Origin: Pseudocercospora fijiensis CIRAD86
Taxonomy: Eukaryota; Ascomycota; Dothideomycetes; Mycosphaerellales; Mycosphaerellaceae
NCBI RefSeq assembly: GCF_000340215.1
Contig: NW_006921532.1
Location: 1,839,337 to 1,903,336, forward strand
Length of the DNA stretch: 64,000 bases
Reading direction: 5' to 3'
A model generated the notes under the pieces. It ran no database searches, was not told the DNA's origin, and saw nothing but the letters and a program-made list of their open reading frames with translations. Positions 54,273 through 64,000 of the stretch are shown piece by piece; position 1 is the first letter of the stretch, and every line of letters begins with the position of its first letter. The position numbers were made by a program, and so were the translations under genes.

Positions 54273-56150
54273 ATGGGCGACGACCGCTTTCAGAAACTAC
54301 TTAAGCTTCTACCCGAAGAGAGACTGCCCCCACGAGTCCCAACGCCGCCACCAGAAGAGCCGCCAGAGGAAGCACCAGAAGACGACGGCGACGTCTACAA
54401 GTCGCAAGAGTATAAGGACCTCCCTCACGCAAATCCCGACTACGTTTTCGCCGACAAGGTCGCACGTGCACCCCCGCGACCTTCACCAGTGCCACGGTCA
54501 ACGCCGCTTGTGTACGAGAGCGACGAGCCCTTCACTTTCGATCCAGACAAAGGCAAGACCGCACCTGCTGGAACTAGGTTCTGCCCATTCAACGCCGTCA
54601 CCCAGTACTGCTACAGATTCGTGCCGAAGCTCTGGACTCAACCACTCGCCAGCGCCTTCTTCGACGCAGAGAAGGTCTACAAGCGCAGTTGGAATCTGTA
54701 AGTGTTCGCGATGACTTGCAGCGAATTTGCGCTAATGTTGAGATTTCTCAGGTACTACGTCGCCAGCAGCGACACAGGTGTTGTGGCATTTGTGACCCAA
54801 GAGCAACTGCAGACTCTACTTGACGAGATCAACCACGCATTTCCCCAGGCAGATATCAAGATCCCAAAGTGGGCTCTCGAGGAAGGACTTCTCGTCGACT
54901 TCGACGATCTCGAGTCGAGCTATCATCCCCACCTCGCAGGCACTTGCAGTTCGCGCGCCCAGTATAGATCTTGTCTTGCCACACTGGATCGAGAGCCGAT
55001 GATGTCGATTCCAACCGACGGAGACCGCAGCCTCGAGGCTTTCAGAGAGAAGATGGCCGCAGTGGCCGAGATCACCAAGAAGCGCAAAAAGGGGGCAAAC
55101 GCGAGAAGACACCAAGAAGCTCTCATCAAGCGGCAAAGCATGGTTCGGCAATCGCTCCGTGGCCAGCGCTACCTTGGACTGCATCCAAAGAACGACACCG
55201 AATCACTTCTTCCAGACATCCCATCGCTTTCAGTCTCTGCTATCGATCCTGACCAACCGGCACCATATCCTTTCGATGGCGAACCAATTTTCGTCTCCAT
55301 CGACTGCGAGGCTTGGGAAGAGCCTCCGCGCATGGTGACGGAGGTTGGGCTTGCGACGCTCGACACGCGCGATTTGAAGGGCGTGGCACCCGGCGAGAAT
55401 GGCGAGAATTGGCATCGATTCATCAGAGGACGCCACTTCCGTGTCATTGAGTACAAGGAGTGCGTCAATCACAAGTTCGTCCAGGGATGTCCAAACAACT
55501 TTGAGTTTGGTAAGACTGAGTGGGTCGGAAGGGATAGCTTGGGCTTTGTGCTGGCTACCTGCTTCAAGGAGTCATACTCAAAGGCGGCAACCAAGGACGA
55601 CGACTTCCCGGCATTGGGAGCAGACCGAAAGGACGTGACATCAGCGGAGCCCGAGGAGCGAAACCTCATCCTTGTTGGTCACGATGTGATGCAGGATGTC
55701 GAATACTTGGACAAGATCGGCTACAATATCCAGCGCACCAACTTCATGGATACGCAAGACACCGTCAATATGTACCGCACCTACAATCAAGAGCCGAATG
55801 CTCGCTCTCTCGGTAGCATTCTGGCAGACCTTGGACTGGCGTCGTGGTACCTGCACAACGCTGGAAACGATGCCGTCTATACCATGCATGCCATGCTCGC
55901 TATGTGCGTCAAGACAGCAGCTGACCGAGGTAGTTGTCAGGCCGACGAGCGCATCGAGAAGAACAACAAGGACCGCATGGAAGCAGCAGTAGAAAGCGCA
56001 AAGGAGCGAGTTGAGCAGGACGGCGAAGGCTGGGAGAATGGCGATGGTGACGATGGAGGTGCTGGCATGCCGCTCACGGAGGCTGATCGTCCGCAGTCCA
56101 AGCAAAAGCCGCTTTTCCGTGGTGCTGTCCAAGGTGAGCCTCTCTGGTAA
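54273..56150 (+). CDS. DEDDh exonuclease-fold protein (GFD2/YDR514C-like)
   Basis: Two exons, 54273-54697 and 54752-56150 (607 aa); the intron is GTAAGT...CTCAG, phase 2. The N-terminal 60 residues are Pro/Glu-rich (VPTPPPEEPPEEAPEDD). The C-terminal RNase H-like domain has all five expected acidic/His residues: SIDCEAWE near 321 (D-x-E), GHDVMQDVEYL near 450 and HNAGNDAVYTM near 510 (H-x4-D). A Lys-rich helix (EITKKRKKGANARRHQEAL) lies between. The match is to the GFD2/YDR514C-like C-terminal domain. Complete catalytic residues suggest 3'-5' nuclease activity, but the substrate is unknown. The C-terminal 100 residues are acidic and low complexity. Confidence 0.85.
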
Positions 56151-56440
56151 GCTGCTCTCGATGGCGGGGCCGAGCAGGCTAAGGGCGTGCAAGATTATGC
56201 ATGGCAAGGCTCCCGGTTGCCGCTGACAATGCCAGAGCTGGATGGCGTTACAAGGCAATGTAATGATAGAATACAGACTAGGTTGTGCCTGGATCGTCGG
56301 CCGCAGTCACACGATCTCAATGGCGCTGCTATACAGCCATGTAAATGCAGTCAAACCCGATCCCCCTTGGTGTGAACCTCTTCCGATTCGGCCTGACTCC
56401 GCAATGAGGATGGCTTTTTGGCTGAAGTGGTGTTTAGTCC
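56151..56440. other. Short gap between convergent genes
   Basis: 3' flanks of the exonuclease-like and F-box genes; nothing else seen. Confidence 0.4.
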
Positions 56441-58145
56441 TCAGCTTTCGCCATGCTCAGGACATCTTCGCAACACCCATCGCTCCCAATATTTCCGCTT
56501 GTTGTTGTCGACACGCAGACCATCATCATCTAGCTCTTCTGCCGACTCAAGGCGTCCACCACCACTGCAGGTACACCAAGGTGCTGAAGTCGGGGTGTCT
56601 GGCGAGTTGAGGTTGGGAAAATCGACCTCGTGTGCTTCTGGGCCATGCTCGTCATCCGAGTCTTCTTCTTCATCTCCATCTTCGTCCTCATCCTCATCCT
56701 CATCCTCGTCTTCGTCTTCGTCATCTCCATCGCTACTGTCTTCATAGCCATGTCGTCCTGTGCCACTAGGTCCTGCTTCACTTTCATCATCTTGGGCTTC
56801 TTCCTCGTCGCTGCTGCTTTGCGAGAGCTCATTAAAGTCCGGCAGCTCGGTTCCCACATCTTGCGAGAATTGCTGAGAATGGTAGTATTGCGTATAGCCT
56901 ATTCGGCGCAGGCTCACCCATTGAAGCTCGTGCATCTCAGCTCGTAAAACTTTCAAAACATCTTTCCAAAGACTCCCTTCCTTCAGATGCACATCTCGCA
57001 GCCGCAAGCCCCTCAAACCAGGATGTCGTCTCACCATGTCGAAGATCTCCTCCTGCTCGAGCTCCCATCCTTGAACTCCAAATGCTACAAGTTTCTCCCA
57101 CCTCACGTCGTGGAAGACGGTCTTGAGAGGGAGGGTGAGCGGGCGATGGGACGGAAACCCAACATGCACGGCTCTCATTTTCCTCGCTCGCGTGAAAACT
57201 TCTTTGAACACTGTCGATAGCTCCTGCACCTTTGCATCCAAATCCTCGTTGTCGTCGAAATGTAGCGTGAGCACTTCTAACCGTTCAGCTAATGTTGAAA
57301 GGTACTGGGCACTTTCTGGACTTAGCTGCAGCAGGCTGAATCTGCTCCATGGTACATTGATCGATGTTAGCAAGGCTGTGATGATTGTTCTTGCCGCATG
57401 TGAACACGCCCTGCTCCAGTCCAGATTAAGAACAGACCTTGCATGCTCGTGTCTTGAGAGGTAGCTGAGTAGCATGCGATCTTCCGAGTCGGCAACACGC
57501 AACAATTGTACCAGTTTCAGCTTCGTGAATTTTGCAATAGCCTGCTTCAGGATGAGCACATCGTCTTCATTGGAGCAGATAGCCCTCTGCTCCGTTCTTT
57601 TTCTTCGCAAGCTGTCTATATCGGTGTTTCGCAAGCCCGTCCGCTGCAAGTCCTCGGACAGCGCATCCAAATCGTTGGCCTCTACTTGTTGTTAGCAGCA
57701 GGACTAGATACGATTTGTAGCATGCTCTACCATCGTCGTAAAAGTATGGCACCAGGTAGGTGAACCTTTCCACTAAGCAAGCTAGATGTGCGGATGCAGC
57801 GAGATTTTGGAGGGTCTTCAAGCCTTTAGCCGAAAACCTGATAGTGACTCTGGTGAACAGCACTGGGCGACCGATCTCCTGCGACGAAGAAGATGACTAC
57901 GTCAGTTGCACACAGTCAAGACGTCCTCTTCCGCTCGGACTTACCTCAAAACGTTTGCATACGCAGCGGAACCTGCCGATATCACTGATGGAGCCGCGAG
58001 ACCGATCTGGCGCTGGCTCAAAGCTCTCCACGCTGAGGTGCTTCCTCTGGTCAATGCTGACTTCTTTGTCGTGGTGTCCGGGCTGAACGAAGCTCAAGAT
58101 CCTCTCGATGAGTTCAGTTGGCCATTCGATGATCCCAGCAGTCAT
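56441..58145 (-). CDS. F-box protein with acidic C-terminal tract
   Basis: Three exons, 58145-57945, 57878-57731 and 57681-56441 (529 aa). Introns are GTAAGT...CGCAG (phase 0) and GTAGAG with CTAAC...GTAG (phase 1). The N-terminus is an F-box-like motif (IIEWPTELIERILSFVQ, later RFRCVCKRFEEIGRPVLF). A fungal F-box layout follows, with LVERFTYLVPYF and leucine-rich segments such as LRGLRLRDVHLKEGSLWKDVL. Near residue 440 a long Asp/Glu run (DEDEDEDEDEDEDEDGDEEED) is encoded by GA-rich triplets. It probably recruits a substrate to an SCF ubiquitin ligase; the substrate is unknown. Such genes are numerous and variable in this fungal class. Confidence 0.82.
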
Positions 58146-59644
58146 ATCTGGTGCTCAGTGTTCAGTGACAGCAGAGCTTCCCGGCGATGAAGTGTACTCA
58201 TGTCATTCAACGGTTCGTATGGCATGCATAGGCGGGTGCTGGTAGAGGGCTCATGCGGGACTTGGGACAGAGGCTTGATCGAAGTGACACGGGCCGCGAA
58301 GAATGAAGAAAGGAAAGAGCCTAACCGGATTGCCGACGATGGATATAGGTCCATGTAATACCGGCGTCATGGCCGGCGCAGAAGAGCACGATGGAGCGCA
58401 GGAAACGGCGGCCGAGAGTGTCAGTAGGCCCAGCTCGCCAATCGGAGGGTGGAGCGAACATCACATGATCGAGTGTTAATGTGGGAGAGCCGTCCCGCAC
58501 TGCAAGTGTGAATTTTTGGGTGCGAGGAGCGTGTTCAAGATGCTTGACCCTGGAGCTGGCGAGAATGCGGCCTGAAGCGAATCGGAGTGTGGTGGAGCAA
58601 GAGCTTGTGCAGTAGTGAGCTGGAAACTTGCGGCCCATTCATCCGCGCAGCGCGTCAACCGCAAGTTTCCCGTCGAACGGAAGGCATGCCACTATTGGGT
58701 TTACTGGTATGGCAAGCGCGAGCGGATGGGTCAAAAGCCTGGCGGCGGCGAATCAGCAGTGGCTGAACATGTGCATTGCCAGGTCGAGGGCAGGGCGGGG
58801 CGGAGTGCGCCATGTATGATATCACCGACTACGTGCTTGCCACGGTCGTCGGTCGTCGCCGCGTCGGAGAATCGTCGTCAAGTGGCGGTCAGCGTGCCTG
58901 GAGTTGGTCGTGGTGGACGTTGGCTGTCTTCGATGCTGCTTCCCGAAGCAATCGCTGTCGCAAGGATGCTCGACTTCCGGCGTCTCCTCAGAATAATGAT
59001 GTGACGCATACGGTAGCATTCACGCTCATGCAGTGCAGTCCAACAAGCAGTGGCCTGTACGAGCCATGCTTTCCGGCCCTCGCCGCGTGCATGTCACCCA
59101 TTCATGGCTGGTGGAGGCTGGAACAGTAGTGTCGATGAAAAGGAGAGAAGTCGGCACCCAGATAGGCTTTCGCACGGTGCAACGGCACGGCGGGCCAATG
59201 CGGTGCACGCTTTCGCCGTTTGTCCTGTTCCGAGGAGGCGGTCTGCTTCTTTATCAGCACCACTCCCAACCACGCCAGACCGACGCGCATCCTCTGCTAC
59301 GGCATGAATGCGCATTGCAGCCGGTCAACCATGCTCGACTAATGCGGTATGCGCGCAAGCGCAAGCGCAAGCGCAAAATTCATGACGTGGCCACCAGGCA
59401 TTCGCCGAATGGTGGAAGGTCTAGGTCCTGCCTGCATTCGGAACCGTGAACCCGGAAGGCATTCACAGAGATAGAGATCTAAAACGGCGAGCCACTCAAG
59501 GCCACTGGGTATATGTATCCTCTACACGCCCATCTGGGACCTCTCTGGTTCGTTTCGGGTCCGTCTGTTACCACTTACGGGAACAAAAGCGCCCGGTGAG
59601 ACTTGCCACGAACAGCCGCCGCACGTACTGTACGCTGCTCTGCC
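58146..59644. other. 1.5-kb region with one weak candidate ORF and a GCAAGC repeat
   Basis: A minus-strand frame at 58638-58321 (105 aa, true ATG) begins with a Ser/Arg-rich, acid-free stretch like a mitochondrial presequence and ends at a possible GTTAGG donor. I cannot extend or identify it, so it is left uncalled. A GCAAGC hexamer run of about 3.7 copies lies at 59355-59376. The rest appears non-coding. Confidence 0.4.
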
Positions 59645-60865
59645 TCAAATCTTACCCCCAGCCTTCCTAGCCAGCTTTTCTCGAATCGCTGTACTGCTGA
59701 TCTTATCCTCAAATCCTTCTTTGACACCCGACTCTTCGCCGACGTCAAGAACATCTACCTCGAACACATCCAGCACGTGCCAGCCAAGCGCCTTCCGCTT
59801 GTCGTTCACGGCCTTGCCACCAGATCTCGTCTCTGCACTGAGAACAAGTGCGGAAAGATTCTCCTCGGTAATCGTGGGTCCATATGGATCTTGTATCTCT
59901 GTGCATTTGACGACAAGGCCGTGTGGATAGGATATATCAATCGACTTTCCATTGGGGCCGGGGTCATCTCTGATGCTTGCATGTCTTTGACCACGAGAAG
60001 CTTCCGTTGAGAAATCGATGATTGCGTTGAAAAAAGTCGCTACCGCCTTCTGTCGATCAACCCAGCTCTGTACAAGGTTCGCATGCTTTTTGTTGACCAG
60101 CAATGCATCGCCGGTGATGCCGATCGTTGCACTTCTCTCTTTCGGAGCCTCTTCTTCATCCACCGCAAATATTGTCATTGTTATGAGGAGCTTGTGCCCG
60201 ACATGCAGGTGATCCCACGTACCGCCGTTGATAACGTCAAAGTGTTTCTGGTATTTTGGATTTTCGGGTGCAGATGAATGAATGCTCTCGTCACGCGCTG
60301 ACTGTGGAATGCTCATCACTGGGCCGCCCTGAACACGACTGACCTCTGCAGATTGACCTTTCTCAGTAACGAACGCCCGAACCATTGCCTCTCCAGACTC
60401 CGACTCAACGCCGAACGCGAATTGCCACTGTCTGCCTGATCGAGCCAATGTGCCAAGATCAATCACAGGTCCATAAGGCGATGGCTGCGTTGCCGTTTGT
60501 TGCGCTTCGGGCGACCATGCTATCAGAAGTACTCGAGCGTCCACGCCGTCATCATCTTCGGTGTTGACGCCTTCCTGAGCGGCTGCAATGGTGATGAGCT
60601 TGTAAAGCCCTGCCACAAATGCCTGAGTCTCGTCGTATATGCTTGATCTGGTCGCATGTCTTTTGGCTGCAAGGTGCGAGCACGCAAGCGCCACTTCCAA
60701 AACGGCAGCTTTGGGATGGTCGGATGAATGGGTGGCCACTTCCTTCAAGACTTGGCCAAGGGTCTCGCCATAAGCTGCTTTCAATGCTGCGCCAGTTGCG
60801 GGAGAAGGTAAAGGAGGTAGAAGGAGTAGAAATCTTGGCGGCTCACCCACCTGTGGAACGTCCAT
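59645..60865 (-). CDS. CAB4: Phosphopantetheine adenylyltransferase (eukaryotic type)
   Basis: A single exon of 406 aa from the ATG at 60865. The N-terminal 200 residues are less conserved, as in yeast Cab4. The nucleotidyltransferase domain begins near residue 205 with VINGGTWDHLHVGHKLL (T/HxGH signature) and continues with IGITGDALLVNKKHA. It has the EIQDPYGPTITEENLSALVLSAET segment typical of this enzyme and ends in KISSTAIREKL (ISSTxxR signature). It transfers AMP from ATP to 4'-phosphopantetheine, making dephospho-CoA, the fourth step of coenzyme A synthesis. In fungi the enzyme is separate from dephospho-CoA kinase, consistent with the protein ending here. Confidence 0.93.
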   Translation of the reverse strand: MDVPQVGEPPRFLLLLPPLPSPATGAALKAAYGETLGQVLKEVATHSSDHPKAAVLEVALACSHLAAKRHATRSSIYDETQAFVAGLYKLITIAAAQEGVNTEDDDGVDARVLLIAWSPEAQQTATQPSPYGPVIDLGTLARSGRQWQFAFGVESESGEAMVRAFVTEKGQSAEVSRVQGGPVMSIPQSARDESIHSSAPENPKYQKHFDVINGGTWDHLHVGHKLLITMTIFAVDEEEAPKERSATIGITGDALLVNKKHANLVQSWVDRQKAVATFFNAIIDFSTEASRGQRHASIRDDPGPNGKSIDISYPHGLVVKCTEIQDPYGPTITEENLSALVLSAETRSGGKAVNDKRKALGWHVLDVFEVDVLDVGEESGVKEGFEDKISSTAIREKLARKAGGKI

Positions 60866-61322
60866 AATGCTGTGAAGGAGGAATGCAGGATCCTTTTACT
60901 GGCCTGGCGAATCGACCTGAGGCTGCCAATGCTGGTTCACGCAACTATTTGAGGCCCGGCTCAGCAACGAATGAGTGCGATCGTCTTTGCTATGTTGATG
61001 TGCCGGTCTGCACAGTTGTGCGCTCTGCGTCGCTGCCAGAGCCGCGTCTGAAGTGTTGATCAAAAGTGATGTTTGTCTCAAGGCCGAGGCCTGCTCGTCG
61101 ATGATGCGGCTCTTTGTGGCCCCAGCCCGGTTTGCTCTGGCCCGTGCCGCCGCTTACTTACCCAGGAGCGGGTTAGTGTATGTCTACCGCCTATTGTATT
61201 GCAACTGCTAAACGTAGACCACGTCGACAGGTCGACTTTGCCTGCAGCAGAGCACGAGGAGGAGCGTCCGGGCAAGCGCCCACAAACCCTCAGCTCCGAC
61301 GCATTTGGCCTCGTGAGCCATC
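60866..61322. other. Divergent intergenic region
   Basis: Promoters of the CoA gene (minus) and the WD40 gene (plus). Overlapping frames are shadows; nothing else seen. Confidence 0.45.
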
Positions 61323-63490
61323 ATGCCTTTCGGACATCATCATTCAAATTCAAATCAGCAGAGTCTCGGGGCTGCATTATACAATGCCGCATCCGCATTA
61401 GGTTCTCCGGCGGCTCCCAGTCTACAGCGGATCGCTTCAGGATCGACGAGTGCTGGGACAGATGCCTTTATACCACAACCGAACGAGCCCAGCGCATACA
61501 ATCAGAATGCGTCTACGCCTCAGACAGGACGCGTAGGAGAACTCGAACAAGCAGCAGCTCCGGCAGCAGCTCCCTTCTCAGCGCCTGTGTCTGCTGTACC
61601 CGACTCATCCCAGCAATATCAGACCCCGAGACGGTCCCATACTCACCACAGGAGCGAAGACATACGCGGTCAGATTCCCCAGCACACATACAAAGACCCC
61701 TACTCGCCGTCCGTAGGGCCCTCTTTCAACTTCCAGCAAGCAACACCGCAAGGCTCTGCTTACGTGCCCACCGTAATACCGTCCAACGCCGGGTTGAGCA
61801 GCGCACTGCCAGGCGCATTGCAACCCGCAGGTGGCTCGCGGCCGCCCGCTTCCACAGCCTATACTGCGCCGACGACAGTGCCCACCATGCAGCAGCAACC
61901 ACCGCCGCTTCACACTAATGCGTCCCAGTACGCCCAGACCCAACCACTTTCCCGCCAGAATACCCTCCAAAGTCAGTCACGCGGCAGTCCAGGAGGATTG
62001 GATGTGGGACAGAAGTATATACCTTTCAACCAGACACCAACGCAGACGCCGACCACATCGAACCCCAAAGCATACAACATTTCAAATGCGCAGACTCCCT
62101 CGGCAGGCCCTTCGCATAGCCCACTCAACCTTACCGATATTCGCTCACGCGCCATCTCCGACGCAAATGAGGGTGCTTCAGGCACGGCCTTCTTCAGCTA
62201 CTCTGATCAGCCTACAAACTCCAATTACCTGGCACCCTTTCCTACATATGCATTTGATTGGTGCAAATGGCCTGTGGTGAATGGCTCATCGGGAGCAGGC
62301 AAGATGGCCGTGGGCAGCTACTTGGAAGATCCACACAATTTTATACAGATTTTGGACACTCATATAGTACCACAGGATGTGGCTACTCCGGGAAATGCGC
62401 CATACGGACTAGAGTACAGTAAAGTGGCCGAGGCTACCTGCGCATATCCTGTGACCAGAATATTGTGGGAGCCGCCGAGCTCTCAGAAGAGCAGCACCGA
62501 CTTGTTGGCTACAAGCGGAGATCACTTACGATTGTGGAGCTTGCCCTCGCCTCCGACGCCCCATTCTGCTCATATCAATCGCAGCGCGTCCGCCAACATT
62601 CGAGATCCTGCGCCTCAAAAGCTGCAGCCGCTTGCTCTGCTTTCGAATAGCAAGACCCCAGAACATACTGCGCCTCTCACATCTTTGGATTGGAACACAC
62701 TCTCACCGAAGCTGATAATTACTTCATCGATTGACACAACTTGTACCATTTGGGATATACCAACTTTGACTGCCAAAACACAGCTCATCGCACACGATAA
62801 GGAGGTCTTCGACGTGAGATTTTGCGCAGGGTCTGTGGACGTCTTTGTATCATGTGGTGCCGATGGAAGTGTGAGAATGTTTGACTTGCGTAGCCTGGAG
62901 CATTCGACCATCATTTACGAACCCGCAGAAAAGGCCGACAAAAGTAAGTCGAAGCTGACCTGGGCTGCTCAGGGCTACACTGACGTATGATAGCTGCATC
63001 GCCGACTGCATCATCTCCCTCGAAAGGAGGACAAACGTTGTCTTCGGCACCTCCACTTCTGAGGCTAGCTGCCTCGCCTCACGATGCTCATCTTCTTGCC
63101 ACGTTCGCCTCCGACAGCAATGTTATCCGCATATTGGACGTTCGACAACCCGGCCAGGCGCTGCTTGAACTCAAGGGCCACAAAGGTAATCTCAACAGCA
63201 TCGAATGGAACCCAAGCAGGAGAGGGATGCTTGCTTCTGGTGCCGACGATAGTCTTGTCATGGTTTGGGACCTTTTGAATTCTCAGAATCAAGCTTCGGT
63301 GACTACCAATGCCATGAATGGTAACGGATCCGGGCAACCTGACTCATCTGGCAAAGGGCCATTTGCCAGTTGGAGATGCGAGTATGAAGTTGCCAACGTT
63401 TCCTGGGCGCCTCAAAGTACATTAACCCAGCAGGGCGGGGATTGGCTCGGTGTATGCGCTGGTAGAGGTGTCTGGGGAGTCAAGCTATGA
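61323..63490 (+). CDS. WD40 protein of the DCAF7/WDR68 family
   Basis: Two exons, 61323-62943 and 62994-63490 (705 aa); the 50-nt intron is GTAAGT with GCTGACC, then TATGATAG, phase 1. The first 300 residues are Gln/Ser/Pro/Asn-rich and disordered. The propeller starts with FDWCKWPVVNG and AVGSYLEDPHNFIQILD, then YPVTRILWEPP, LLATSGDHLRLW, PLTSLDWN, IITSSIDTTCTIWD, DVFVSCGADGSVRMFDLR and HKGNLNSIEWNP...MVWDL. This order is characteristic of DCAF7/WDR68 (plant TTG1, animal HAN11), which scaffolds DYRK kinases and CUL4-DDB1 ligases. The fungal protein has an N-terminal extension absent from animals. Confidence 0.88.
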
Positions 63491-64000
63491 TTATGATGAG
63501 CATGATAATGATGATGAAGATTGAGTCGTTGCAAGATGAGAGCATCCTATTGCAGCAGCAGGTGCAATCACGCATACATTGTGCGGCAGCGGCCGGAGTC
63601 TCAACGTGGGCATATGCTCCAGTCCTACGAGAGATTGTACCAAACGCCGAATCACTCCAGCACATATCGCATTGTGATTTGAAGGGATCACTGCATTGGG
63701 AAACAGATACACGACCTGTGTGACTGGGCAGTCCCATCAGATGGTGCTCTCCGTGTCATTTGCGCTGGTCGGCTTCGTGGAAAGATCAGGCTTGCCGAAG
63801 GTTCGCGTCCATACCAGTCTGCAGGGACATCGCGAGTGTGCACTCTCTGCTTTGCTATGGACCCACTTGGCTTGGCAACGCAGCAACCAGTGCTGTCGAG
63901 TATCGACCGCCACATCACAGTGTAGGAAATGGCATATTCATGGCTTGTTCAGCCACGAGATAATATCCTCCTGCAAAGCACGCATAACTCCTTTCTCGCG
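63491..64000. other. 3' flank of the WD40 gene to window end
   Basis: An (ATGATA)-like AT-rich tract follows the stop codon. Overlapping short frames on both strands are unsupported. No gene seen before the window ends. Confidence 0.4.

Noticed and set aside
58321..58638. 105-aa minus-strand frame with presequence-like N-terminus
   Set aside because: A true ATG and possible donor exist, but no downstream exon or family could be found; kept only as a note in the intergenic entry.
58615..59004. 129-aa plus-strand frame
   Set aside because: Overlaps the previous frame in antisense, no domain, biased composition.
61073..61918. 281-aa plus-strand frame overlapping the WD40 gene
   Set aside because: It is a shadow of the Gln/Ser-rich exon of the WD40 gene, whose own frame continues into clear WD repeats.

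Overview
This window looks like chromosomal DNA of a filamentous ascomycete, most likely a Dothideomycete; the class is an inference from gene content and style. The evidence is short introns (about 44-85 nt) with GTRNGT-type donors, CTRAC-like branch points and YAG acceptors, fungal-only families (Kre9/KNH, DUF3431, DUF3824, DUF6594, GFD2/YDR514C-like), and a transposon carrying the footprint of repeat-induced point mutation (RIP). Exon boundaries were worked out by hand from splice signals and reading-frame continuity.

Layout. 0.1-3 kb: two divergent Kre9/KNH-type GPI-anchored wall proteins. 3.7-6.6 kb: a three-LIM-domain protein. 7.2-10.7 kb: a gene-free island with a 135-bp MITE, a 2.9-kb RIP-mutated Tc1/mariner element and a 3x57-bp tandem repeat. 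10.9-13.3 kb: a C2H2 zinc-finger gene and an orphan gene. 14-20 kb: mitochondrial stomatin-like protein, caspase-like protease, a small orphan protein and a DUF6594 membrane protein. 20-27 kb: a VOC/glyoxalase-fold protein, a kynurenine-formamidase-like hydrolase, a DUF3824 protein and an Asp/Glu-hydantoin racemase-family protein. 27.7-34.5 kb: intronless Cch1 calcium channel. 35-45 kb: a small fungal protein, the mRNA-capping RNA triphosphatase, proteasome subunit Rpn2 and a Tra2-like RRM/RGG protein. 46.8-51.8 kb: a DUF3431 protein, an atypical multicopper oxidase and a fumarylacetoacetase homologue. 52-63.5 kb: GPI-transamidase subunit PIG-S/Gpi17, a DEDDh exonuclease-fold protein, an F-box protein, phosphopantetheine adenylyltransferase and a DCAF7/WDR68-type WD40 protein.

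The genes are mostly single-copy housekeeping functions plus fungal orphans. I see no secondary-metabolite cluster, CRISPR array or prokaryotic defence system. The only functional links are loose: GPI-anchor attachment (PIG-S) with the GPI-anchored wall proteins, and amino-acid catabolism (formamidase, fumarylacetoacetase).

The most unusual items are: (1) a multicopper oxidase that keeps type-1 copper residues but has lost three type-3 histidines; (2) three unrelated genes whose coding strand flips from C-rich to G-rich partway through; (3) a RIP-silenced Tc1 transposase whose frame is still readable, beside a short sister MITE that escaped RIP.
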